DNA from: Oscillospiraceae bacterium
GTDB lineage: Bacteria; Bacillota; Clostridia; UMGS1810
Direction of reading: 5' to 3'
Length of the DNA: 5,641 bases
Assembly (NCBI GenBank): GCA_022769845.1
Contig: JALEIO010000050.1
Span: 1 to 5,641, forward strand
This document shows, one piece after another, positions 1 through 5,641 of the stretch. Every line of letters begins with the position of its first letter. The stretch's first letter is position 1. The notes under the pieces are model-generated. The model saw nothing but the letters and a program-made list of their open reading frames with translations, made no database searches and had not been told where the DNA came from. A program made the position numbers and the translations under genes.

Positions 1-131
1 GTATCAAGCTCGTTAAGCGTGTTTGCAAAATCGATAATTCCTTCCATATTAAGGTTTTCAATTTCGTCATCGTCCAGCTTAAGCCTTGAAAGCAAAGCAA
101 CGTGCAAAATCTCGTCTTTTGAAATTTTCAT
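1..131 (-). CDS. gatC: GatC, subunit C of the tRNA-dependent amidotransferase (N-terminal part only)
   Basis: GatC is the small subunit of GatCAB, the cytoplasmic enzyme that converts Glu-tRNA(Gln) to Gln-tRNA(Gln), and in some species Asp-tRNA(Asn) to Asn-tRNA(Asn). GatC braces the GatA-GatB interface. The gene runs off the left edge, leaving 43 codons. The visible protein begins MKISKDEILHVALLSRLKLD and continues with an acidic stretch (DDDE) and ending in NTLNELD. This matches the usual GatC start, where a His-Val-Ala-x-Leu-(A/S)-R-L segment forms the first helix. The ATG is supported by an AAGGAG sequence at 142-147, 10 bases upstream. The gene lies 65 bases downstream of ligA, behind its own likely promoter. 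A ligA-gatC order is common in Firmicutes, and gatA and gatB would be expected beyond the edge. Recognition is by sequence pattern over a short fragment, but the match is specific. Confidence 0.88.
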   Translation of the reverse strand, partial: MKISKDEILHVALLSRLKLDDDEIENLNMEGIIDFANTLNELD

Positions 132-196
132 ATTTTTTCAACTCCTTGTAGGATATTCGGAATAAATAAAACATTTTTATTATATAATATTTTTTT
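132..196. other. ligA-gatC intergenic region, no terminator seen
   Basis: This 65-base gap is the only intergenic region of note in the window. It is strongly AT-rich. Apart from the -10 part of the promoter and the gatC ribosome binding site, it shows no GC-rich stem followed by a T-run on the minus strand. Transcription from the ligA operon may therefore read through into gatC. Confidence 0.6.
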
Positions 197-207
197 CTAA
201 TTTTCAA
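179..207 (-). promoter_or_regulatory. Likely housekeeping sigma-factor promoter for gatC
   Basis: On the minus strand the sequence TTGAAA (207-202) is followed after exactly 17 bases by TATAAT (184-179). This is one mismatch from the full SigA/sigma-70 consensus with optimal spacing. Transcription would start near position 172, giving a leader of about 40 bases that contains the gatC ribosome binding site (147-142). The -35 box lies inside the last codons of ligA and the -10 box in the intergenic space. The region is AT-rich, so a chance -10 box is easy to find; the combination with a good -35 at correct spacing upstream of a gene is the supporting evidence. Confidence 0.7.
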
Positions 208-2176
208 CCATTTTTAAAAATTCTGTTTCGTCAATCACTTTAATTCCCAGCTTCTGCGCCTTTTCAAGCTTACTTCCGGCGCTCTCTCCGGCAAGAACAA
301 AGCTTGTGTTTTTTGACACCGATTTTGCCGCCTTGCCGCCGTATTTTTCGATTAAATCTTCGGCTTCGGCGCGCTTAAGCGTTTCAAGAGTGCCGGTGAC
401 AACAATGGTTTTGCCCGCAAATCGGTTGTCAAACCCTGCGCTTTCGTCAATATATTCGGTGTTTACGTTTGCCGCCTTAAATGCGTCTATAATTTTTAAA
501 TTCTGCTCCTCGTCAAAAAAGCTGCGCAAAGAACGTGCCATAATCATACCTATATCGTCAATTTCTGCAATTTCTTCCGCAGAGGCGGAAATTATATTGT
601 CAATATTCTTAAAATGCTTTGCTGTTGAGCGTGCTGCGCTCTGGCCTATATGACGTATTCCAAGACCGAAAAGAAGGCGCGAAAGGCAGTTGTTTTTTGA
701 TTTTTCAATCGCATTTATAAGATTCTGTGCCGACTTTTCGCCCAGCTTGTCAATATTTACAAGGTCGTCTTTATTAAGAGTGTAAATATCAGCACTGTTT
801 GAAATAAGCTTTTCGTCTATAAGCTTTTGCACAACCGAGGGGCCCATTCCCTCAATATCCATTGCATTCCGCGACACAAAATGAATAATGGTTCTTACCG
901 CCTGTGCCGGACAGGCAAAATTTGTGCAGCGATACGCCGCCTCTCCTTCCTCTCGGTGAACGGGTGCGCCACATACCGGGCAATTTTCGGGCATATTAAA
1001 TTCAAATTCTTCACCCGTACGTTTTTCTGAAAGCACCTTTACCACCTCGGGAATAATATCCCCCGCCTTTTGAATAAGCACTTTGTCCCCTATTTTTATA
1101 TCCTTCTGCCGTATATAATCAAGATTATGCAAGGTTGCTTTGCTGACGTTTGTGCCTGCAATGCTCACCGTTTCAAACTCTGCTGCCGGGGTTAAAACAC
1201 CTGTTCTGCCGACGTTTATAAAAATATTTTTAATTGTCGTTTCTTTCTGCTCGGCAGGATATTTAAACGCAATCGCCCACCGCGGAACTTTTGTGGTTTC
1301 GCCCAAAAGCTCTCTGTGCAAAAGTGAGTTTACCTTTATAACCGCGCCGTCGGTATCATAATAATATTTTCTGCGCTCATCTCCGATTTCTTTTATTCTT
1401 TCGAGCGCACCTTCAATATCGGAATATGCAGTGTTGTCGTCAATAACTTTAAAGCCCGCCTTTTTTAAAAACTCAAGGCTTTCAAGATGCGTTTTAAATT
1501 CCATTCCCGAAACGGACTGCACATTAAAAATAAAAATATCAAGATTTCTTTTTGCGGCAATTGACGAATCAAGCTGACGAAGTGAGCCTGCGGCGGCGTT
1601 TCGCGGATTTGCAAAAGAGGTTTCGCCTGCCTCCTCACGCTCTGCGTTAAGCTTTTCAAAGCTTTTTTTCGGCATAAACACCTCCCCGCGCACCTCAAGG
1701 CGCTGTACGGGAACATTTAACCTTAACGGAATTGTTTTTACGGTTTTTAAATTGTTTGTAACGTCCTCGCCGACCATACCGTCACCGCGCGTAGAACCCC
1801 TGACAAAAAGAGAATTTTCGTATTCAAGCGATACCGAAAGACCGTCTATTTTCGGCTCAACCGTATATTCGGCGTTTGGGCATACAGCCTTTACGCGCCT
1901 GTCAAAATCGCGTATTTCGTCCGCTCCGAACGCGTCCTGAAGGCTTTGCATTTTTACATTATGAACAACGCTTTCAAACCCTTTTAATATTTTGCCGCCC
2001 ACCTTTTGCGACGGCGAATCGGAAGCGATAATGTCAGGATTTTCCTCCTCCATTTTTATAAGCTTCCGAAGGAGCATATCATATTCGTAATCTGTTACTG
2101 TCGGCTTGTCCAAAACATAATATTCGTAGCTGTATTTATTTAAAAGGTTTTTTAATTCTTCATATTCCTTATTCAC
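197..2176 (-). CDS. ligA: NAD+-dependent DNA ligase LigA
   Basis: LigA seals nicks in duplex DNA during replication and repair, using NAD+ to adenylate itself. The 659 residues match the usual length of about 670, and every domain is present. Domain Ia (about 1-65) has the tyrosine-rich segment YSYEYYVLD. The nucleotidyltransferase domain (about 66-312) carries the catalytic lysine K109 in EPKIDG, E165 in EVRGE, NPRNAAAGSLRQLD at 190-203, K281 in AVIKVN and K305 in AIAFKYP. An OB fold follows (about 313-394). The zinc finger uses C399, C402, C417 and C422. Helix-hairpin-helix repeats run from about 432 to 560, and a C-terminal BRCT domain (about 585-659) begins GKTIVVTGTLE. The start is GTG, chosen because AAGGAG (2190-2185) lies 8 bases upstream and the protein begins at the expected place. 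The ribosome binding site overlaps the TAA of the upstream DUF2344 gene, so the two genes are probably co-transcribed and translationally coupled. No key residue is missing. Confidence 0.98.
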   Translation of the reverse strand: MNKEYEELKNLLNKYSYEYYVLDKPTVTDYEYDMLLRKLIKMEEENPDIIASDSPSQKVGGKILKGFESVVHNVKMQSLQDAFGADEIRDFDRRVKAVCPNAEYTVEPKIDGLSVSLEYENSLFVRGSTRGDGMVGEDVTNNLKTVKTIPLRLNVPVQRLEVRGEVFMPKKSFEKLNAEREEAGETSFANPRNAAAGSLRQLDSSIAAKRNLDIFIFNVQSVSGMEFKTHLESLEFLKKAGFKVIDDNTAYSDIEGALERIKEIGDERRKYYYDTDGAVIKVNSLLHRELLGETTKVPRWAIAFKYPAEQKETTIKNIFINVGRTGVLTPAAEFETVSIAGTNVSKATLHNLDYIRQKDIKIGDKVLIQKAGDIIPEVVKVLSEKRTGEEFEFNMPENCPVCGAPVHREEGEAAYRCTNFACPAQAVRTIIHFVSRNAMDIEGMGPSVVQKLIDEKLISNSADIYTLNKDDLVNIDKLGEKSAQNLINAIEKSKNNCLSRLLFGLGIRHIGQSAARSTAKHFKNIDNIISASAEEIAEIDDIGMIMARSLRSFFDEEQNLKIIDAFKAANVNTEYIDESAGFDNRFAGKTIVVTGTLETLKRAEAEDLIEKYGGKAAKSVSKNTSFVLAGESAGSKLEKAQKLGIKVIDETEFLKMVEN

Positions 2177-2184
2177 TTGAAAAT

Positions 2185-2190
2185 CTCCTT
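2185..2190 (-). promoter_or_regulatory. Ribosome binding site that fixes the GTG start of ligA
   Basis: AAGGAG on the minus strand lies 8 bases before the GTG at 2176-2174. It overlaps the TAA stop (2191-2189) of the preceding gene, so ribosomes finishing that gene are placed next to the ligA start. Confidence 0.85.
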
Positions 2191-2845
2191 ACATAACGGA
2201 TTTAAAATCTTCAAAATACATTTCTTTTCTCGTGACGCTTATAAAATCAGCCTTATAATTATCCCCGTATTTTTCAAACGCCGCAATCACCGTTTCAGGC
2301 TTCAAATTCTGCACGTTTCCTGCCGATAAAATCATCTCATATTCAGCATTGCCATTATTTTCGCCGATAAAACCAAGATGTGCAATCATAGGCTTAATAT
2401 CGGTTAAGGTTATTCCCTTTTTGCTCTTTTTATCCACCATAAGAGTTTCGTTTTGCAAAAGCTTTTCTATATCACATTCTCCCGAATGTTCAACCTCAAC
2501 AAAATATTTTGCATACGATATTTTATTGAGCGCAATATCCTCCCCGCAAACCTTTTTTGCCGCTGTAATTTCAAGTCCGAGCGGAATATTTTGGTTGAGG
2601 GCAGAAATTATTTTATCCTCCGAAATTTCTTCGTTCAATTCAACCTCCATATACTCTGCGTCGCTTATAACCCCCACCGAAATGGGCAGTGCAACCGTCA
2701 AAATCATATGAGGATTAAAGCCTTGAGAATATTTAACCGGCAGCTCGGCGCGCCTGAAGGTTCGCGTAATTGTTCTTATAAAATCAAGATGCGAAATATA
2801 TCTTGCCGCGTCTGTCTTTTTATATTTTATTCTGTATTTACTCAA
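2189..2845 (-). CDS. DUF2344 / TIGR03936 radical-SAM-associated protein
   Basis: This protein belongs to the DUF2344 family, found beside, or fused to the C-terminus of, TIGR03960-type radical SAM proteins; I know of no established function. With the TTG start at 2845 it has 218 residues and begins MSKYRIKYKKTDAARYISHLD. The family hallmarks are in the first third: Y-I-S-H-L-D at about 16-21, paired arginines near 31-32, SQGFNPH at 40-46, and the acidic segment around E64-E67 (AEYMEVEL). The rest is less conserved, predicted soluble and cytoplasmic. TTG was preferred over an upstream in-frame ATG at 2914. A GGAGG (2858-2854) lies 8 bases before the TTG, the family normally starts at this point, and the extra 23 residues would only read out of frame through the upstream gene's C-terminal region. 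The gene overlaps the radical SAM stop codon by 8 bases and ends 12 bases before ligA. It probably acts with the radical SAM protein, which is an inference from linkage. Confidence 0.9.
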   Translation of the reverse strand: MSKYRIKYKKTDAARYISHLDFIRTITRTFRRAELPVKYSQGFNPHMILTVALPISVGVISDAEYMEVELNEEISEDKIISALNQNIPLGLEITAAKKVCGEDIALNKISYAKYFVEVEHSGECDIEKLLQNETLMVDKKSKKGITLTDIKPMIAHLGFIGENNGNAEYEMILSAGNVQNLKPETVIAAFEKYGDNYKADFISVTRKEMYFEDFKSVM

Positions 2846-4670
2846 AGCACACACCTCCGCCGAAGGAAGCCGCACCGCAGAGGGCGCATTTTGCACGGCA
2901 GTTTGGGGTAACAATACCCTCTTTTGCCTTTTTGGCTTCGCTTATCAAAAATTTCTTGCTGACGCCCACATCTATCATATCCCACGGCAAAAGCTCGTCA
3001 AAATCTCTTTTGCGGACATAAAAACTGGGGTCAAGTCCGCACTCCTCAAAGGCTTCTTCCCACAAATCTTTTCTGAAATGCTCCGCCCAGCCGTCAAATT
3101 TTACGCCTTTTTCAACCGCTTTTAAAATAACCTTTGAAAGACGTCTGTCGCCGCGGGCAAACACACCCTCAAGCACACTTACGGGCGCTTCGTGATAAGA
3201 AAAATTAATTCTCTTTGGCATACATTTTTTTAGCGCCTCCTGTTTTTCGCGTATCTGCAAAAGTGTATTTTGTTCTACCCACTGAAACGGTGTAAAAGCC
3301 TTCGGAACAAAGCTTGACACGCTTATTGTAAGCCTAAGTCCCTTGGGACGCTTTTCTTTTTCTATTGCAAAATACTCTCCCAAAACCTTATTTCCAAGCT
3401 CGGCAATGGCGCAAACATCCTCGATAGTTTCATACGGAAGTCCGAGCATAAAATAAAGCTTAACGCTTGTGTAGCCGCCTTCAAATGCCATTTTTGCCGC
3501 AGAAAGCAAATCTTCTTCGCAAATTCCCTTGTTAATAACATCTCTCATTCGCTGACTGCCTGCTTCGGGCGCAAAGGTAAGCGAGGTTTTGCGTACCTTC
3601 TGTACCTTTTCCATAAGGTCAAACGAAAAAGAATCCAGCCTAAGCGACGGAAGTGAAAGATTAACCTTGTTTTTTTCGGTAATTTCTATAAGTTCGGTTG
3701 TAAAATCCTTCAAGTCACGGTAGTCGCTGGTGCTTAACGATGAAAGCGAAATTTCTTCATAGCCTGTGTTTTTTAAAAGCGCCGTTGCCTGTTTAATGAG
3801 TGTTTCTTTTGATTTTTCCCTAACAGGACGGTAAATCATACCTGCCTGACAAAATCTGCACCCTCTTATGCAGCCGCGAAACATTTCAAGCATAATTCGG
3901 TCGTGCACAATCTCGCCGAACGGAACTATAATTCTATCAGGATAAAACACCTTGTCCATATCGGCTATAATGCGCTTTTTCACGGTTTTCGGAACAAAAT
4001 CGTATTTGGTATCGATTGATTTAACCTTGCCGTCGTCATTATACGAAATGTCATAAAACGACGGAACATAAATCCCCTTAATCTGCGAAATTTCCTTCAA
4101 AAATTCAAAACGCGTACCGCCCTTTTTCTTCCACTCGCGGTAAACATTCATAACCTCAATCATAACCTCCTCGCCTTCACCGAGCATATAAAAATCGGCA
4201 AAATCGGCGATTGCTTCGGCGCTGTATGCACACGGCCCGCCAAAGCACACAAAAGGGTCGCCTTCACCGCGCTCGGAGGAAAGCGGCGCAACAAAAGCAA
4301 GCTTTAACATATTTACAATATTGGAATAGCTCATTTCATACTGGAGTGTAAAGCCGATAAAATCAAAATCAGCAACAGGCGACATAGTTTCAAGCGAAAA
4401 AAGCGGAATATTGTTTTCGCGCATTTTTTCCTCCATATCCACCCACGGCGCAAACACTCGCTCGCAGTAAATATCCTCCTCGTTATTTAAAAGATGATAC
4501 AAAATTTTCATACCGAGATGGCTCATTCCCACCTCGTAAACATCAGGAAAGCAAAACGCAAACCTTATGTTTATATTTTTCAAATCCTTGTGAACACTGT
4601 TATATTCATTGCCGATATACCGAGTCGGCTTTTCCACTGTCGGAAGAATTTTTTTCAGCTTGTTTTTCAT
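2838..4670 (-). CDS. Radical SAM protein of the TIGR03960 type (B12-binding-like N-terminus)
   Basis: Radical SAM enzymes use a [4Fe-4S] cluster to cleave S-adenosylmethionine and start radical chemistry; the substrate of this family is not known to me. The 610 residues begin with the family signature KPTRYIGNEYNSVHK (15-28). A Rossmann-like, B12-binding-like region follows (about 35-175), with FPDVYEVGMSHLG at 41-53, GGPCAYS at 144-150 and LGEGEE at 163-168. No DxHxxG cobalamin motif is visible. The radical SAM core (about 250-480) holds the cluster ligands C267, C271 and C274 in RGCIRGCRFCQAG, and LTFAPEAGSQRMRD at 364-377. The C-terminal part has LPWDMIDVGVSK (561-572) and a second CxxxCxxC (C591, C595, C598). 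No membrane segment is evident. The ATG is preceded by AGAGG (4684-4680) at 9 bases. The start lies 65 bases inside the M50 gene, but the family's conserved N-terminus begins here, so a later start is unlikely. The DUF2344 partner follows with an 8-base overlap. Confidence 0.93.
   Translation of the reverse strand: MKNKLKKILPTVEKPTRYIGNEYNSVHKDLKNINIRFAFCFPDVYEVGMSHLGMKILYHLLNNEEDIYCERVFAPWVDMEEKMRENNIPLFSLETMSPVADFDFIGFTLQYEMSYSNIVNMLKLAFVAPLSSERGEGDPFVCFGGPCAYSAEAIADFADFYMLGEGEEVMIEVMNVYREWKKKGGTRFEFLKEISQIKGIYVPSFYDISYNDDGKVKSIDTKYDFVPKTVKKRIIADMDKVFYPDRIIVPFGEIVHDRIMLEMFRGCIRGCRFCQAGMIYRPVREKSKETLIKQATALLKNTGYEEISLSSLSTSDYRDLKDFTTELIEITEKNKVNLSLPSLRLDSFSFDLMEKVQKVRKTSLTFAPEAGSQRMRDVINKGICEEDLLSAAKMAFEGGYTSVKLYFMLGLPYETIEDVCAIAELGNKVLGEYFAIEKEKRPKGLRLTISVSSFVPKAFTPFQWVEQNTLLQIREKQEALKKCMPKRINFSYHEAPVSVLEGVFARGDRRLSKVILKAVEKGVKFDGWAEHFRKDLWEEAFEECGLDPSFYVRKRDFDELLPWDMIDVGVSKKFLISEAKKAKEGIVTPNCRAKCALCGAASFGGGVCFE
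2852..2858 (-). promoter_or_regulatory. Ribosome binding site that selects the TTG start of the DUF2344 gene
   Basis: The minus strand reads GGAGGTG here, inside the last codons of the radical SAM gene. GGAGG ends 8 bases before the TTG at 2845-2843. Its strength and spacing decide the start in favour of TTG over the GTG at 2854 (which overlaps the site) and the ATG at 2914. Confidence 0.8.
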
Positions 4671-5505
4671 TTGTTTTTTCCTCTCTTAAAAGCATATCCG
4701 CACTTAAAAAAGTGCCGTATTTTAAAATTCCGTCAATAATCTGAAACTGTGAAAGAGTGCCGATTATTTTAAAATTATTGTCAAAAACCGAAACGCACAG
4801 CACATAGGAATCCGAAACACAGCTTAAAAGTCCTATAAGCTTAACATCCTTTGCAACGCCGATATGCCTTATTTTAAAGCTTTTTACGCTTTTCGAAAGA
4901 TTGCCGCACAAAAGCTCCTTACGCATTAAAATAATATTTTGTTTTTCATATTTTATATTATACAACAAAAACATACCTATAATCAATAAGGAAATGTTAT
5001 ATTTTGTGATAATTAAGAAAATCATACCAAAAAATATAATTATAACGGCGGTAATTTTTGTGATTGTCAGCACAGTGTTAAAAGCGTTTATATACCCTCT
5101 TTTGCGTGCAAGGTATGCTTTTATGACAACAGCTCCGTCAAGGGGCAGAGCCGGGGCAAGATTAAGTGCAAAAAGAATAAAATTACACAGTGCGAAAATT
5201 TTTAATTTTTCAAAGCCAATACATATTAAAAACGCAAAAAAATTTGCCGCAGGCCCCATAACCGAAACTAAAATTTCCTCTTTGGAATTTTTTATCATTT
5301 CGCTTTTTATTATGAGCCCGTACGGCATTATCCTGAAATTTTTTATTTTTATTTTTTTTGCCTTCATTACGGCAAAGTGCGCCGTTTCGTGCAAAATGGC
5401 GGCAAGGTATATTAAAACAAATTCTTTAAAATGCCCCGATGCCGCAAACAAAAACGCAACCGCAAAAAAGTAACCGCTAACCGATATGTTATTGAAATCA
5501 CTCAC
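4606..5505 (-). CDS. M50 site-2 metalloprotease, SpoIVFB-like, with CBS-like C-terminus
   Basis: This is an integral membrane zinc protease of the S2P family. In Bacillus subtilis the homologue SpoIVFB cleaves pro-sigma-K in the outer forespore membrane. The 299 residues (SpoIVFB is about 288) show HExxH as H39-E40-x-x-H43 in ILHETAHF, and the third zinc-ligand region NLAPALPLDG (115-124) with D123. About six hydrophobic segments are visible, near 9-26, 30-47, 78-98, 101-119, 146-167 and 170-184. The cytoplasmic tail (about 210-275) resembles one CBS unit: a variable loop, DNNFKIIGTLSQFQIIDGI, then KYG. The last 25 residues are charged and low complexity and lie in the overlap with the next gene. 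The GTG start is the only reasonable one, because an in-frame TAA lies just upstream and no ATG, GTG or TTG follows before the first membrane segment; however, no clear ribosome binding site precedes it. The upstream M23 gene ends 24 bases away. The sigma-K role is inferred; another regulatory substrate is possible. Confidence 0.9.
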   Translation of the reverse strand: MSDFNNISVSGYFFAVAFLFAASGHFKEFVLIYLAAILHETAHFAVMKAKKIKIKNFRIMPYGLIIKSEMIKNSKEEILVSVMGPAANFFAFLICIGFEKLKIFALCNFILFALNLAPALPLDGAVVIKAYLARKRGYINAFNTVLTITKITAVIIIFFGMIFLIITKYNISLLIIGMFLLYNIKYEKQNIILMRKELLCGNLSKSVKSFKIRHIGVAKDVKLIGLLSCVSDSYVLCVSVFDNNFKIIGTLSQFQIIDGILKYGTFLSADMLLREEKTNEKQAEKNSSDSGKADSVYRQ

Positions 5506-5529
5506 CGCTTTTTATTTTACTGTTTTTGC

Positions 5530-5641
5530 TTATTTATGCTTATAAAGCACAAAATCCTCGGGATTAAGCCGCTCGCCGTCCTTTTTTATTTCAAAATGAA
5601 GATGTACGCCGGTTGATACGCCGCTTGAACCCATAAGCCCT
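5530..5641 (-). CDS. M23 (LytM) family metallopeptidase, C-terminal end only; possible SpoIVFA counterpart
   Basis: Only the last 36 codons are inside the window, with a TAA stop at 5532-5530. They include GVSTGVHLHFEIKKDGERLN, the end of the M23 peptidase core: the HxH pair (codons at 5604-5602 and 5598-5596) supplies a catalytic histidine and a zinc ligand. M23 enzymes usually cut peptidoglycan cross-bridges outside the cytoplasmic membrane. In B. subtilis the M23-containing SpoIVFA is encoded immediately upstream of spoIVFB and regulates it, and the same order is seen here, which favours a SpoIVFA-like regulator. A stand-alone cell-wall hydrolase cannot be excluded because the N-terminal part, including any membrane anchor, is outside the window. 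The family call is firm and the specific role is inferred. Confidence 0.85.
   Translation of the reverse strand, partial: GLMGSSGVSTGVHLHFEIKKDGERLNPEDFVLYKHK

Noticed and set aside
132..196. Rho-independent terminator after ligA
   Set aside because: The region has A and T runs but no GC-rich inverted repeat before a T-run on the minus strand.
1465..1716. 83-codon minus-strand open frame inside ligA
   Set aside because: It is an out-of-frame reading of the ligA nucleotidyltransferase region with no independent support.
2838..2846. Programmed +1 frameshift fusing the radical SAM and DUF2344 proteins
   Set aside because: The frames differ by +1 and fused homologues exist, but there is no recognisable slippery site or stimulatory structure, and the ribosome binding site spacing suits ordinary initiation at TTG.
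2349..2911. Overlapping plus-strand open frames of 120 and 152 codons opposite DUF2344
   Set aside because: They are in different frames, resemble no known protein, and lie antisense to a conserved gene.
2846..2914. N-terminal extension of the DUF2344 protein from an ATG at 2914
   Set aside because: The extra 23 residues lie entirely within the radical SAM coding region, do not resemble the family N-terminus, and the strong ribosome binding site points to TTG at 2845.
4901..5473. 190-codon plus-strand open frame opposite the M50 protease
   Set aside because: It is antisense to a well-supported gene and its hydrophobic, lysine-rich composition follows from the AT-rich membrane-protein sequence on the other strand. 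No family is recognisable and no ribosome binding site was identified.

Overview
All genes in this window lie on the minus strand, so they read from the right edge (5641) to the left edge (1). The content points to an endospore-forming or formerly endospore-forming Firmicute, most likely a Clostridia. The reasons are an M23 peptidase gene directly upstream of a SpoIVFB-like M50 intramembrane protease, as in the spoIVFA-spoIVFB pair, the moderately AT-rich DNA, good AGGAG-type ribosome binding sites, GTG and TTG starts, and ligA next to gatC. The lineage is inferred from gene content and memory of family sequences, not from a search.

In transcription order the window holds six genes. First is the last 36 codons of an M23 metallopeptidase gene (5641-5530). 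Next is a 299-residue M50 site-2 protease with a C-terminal CBS-like segment (5505-4606). It is followed by a 610-residue radical SAM protein of the TIGR03960 type (4670-2838), overlapping the protease gene by 65 bases. A 218-residue DUF2344/TIGR03936 radical-SAM-associated protein comes next (2845-2189); it starts at TTG and overlaps its upstream neighbour by 8 bases. Then comes a complete NAD+-dependent DNA ligase, ligA, with a GTG start (2176-197). Last is the first 43 codons of gatC (131-1), the small subunit of the Glu-tRNA(Gln)/Asp-tRNA(Asn) amidotransferase.

The first five genes are packed with overlaps or gaps of 12 to 24 bases and look like one transcription unit. The only real intergenic space is the 65 bases between ligA and gatC. 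It carries a near-consensus vegetative promoter (TTGAAA, 17 bases, TATAAT) whose -35 box sits in the last codons of ligA, so gatC and presumably gatA and gatB can be transcribed independently of the upstream genes. No stem-loop terminator is visible anywhere.

Functionally the window mixes a membrane or sporulation signalling module (M23 plus M50), an uncharacterised but conserved radical SAM pair, and two housekeeping functions (DNA nick sealing and tRNA-dependent amidation). No mobile element, CRISPR array, tRNA, rRNA or riboswitch was recognised. The least understood part is the radical SAM/DUF2344 pair. It is a conserved family rather than a new system, and nothing here clearly amounts to a previously undescribed system.
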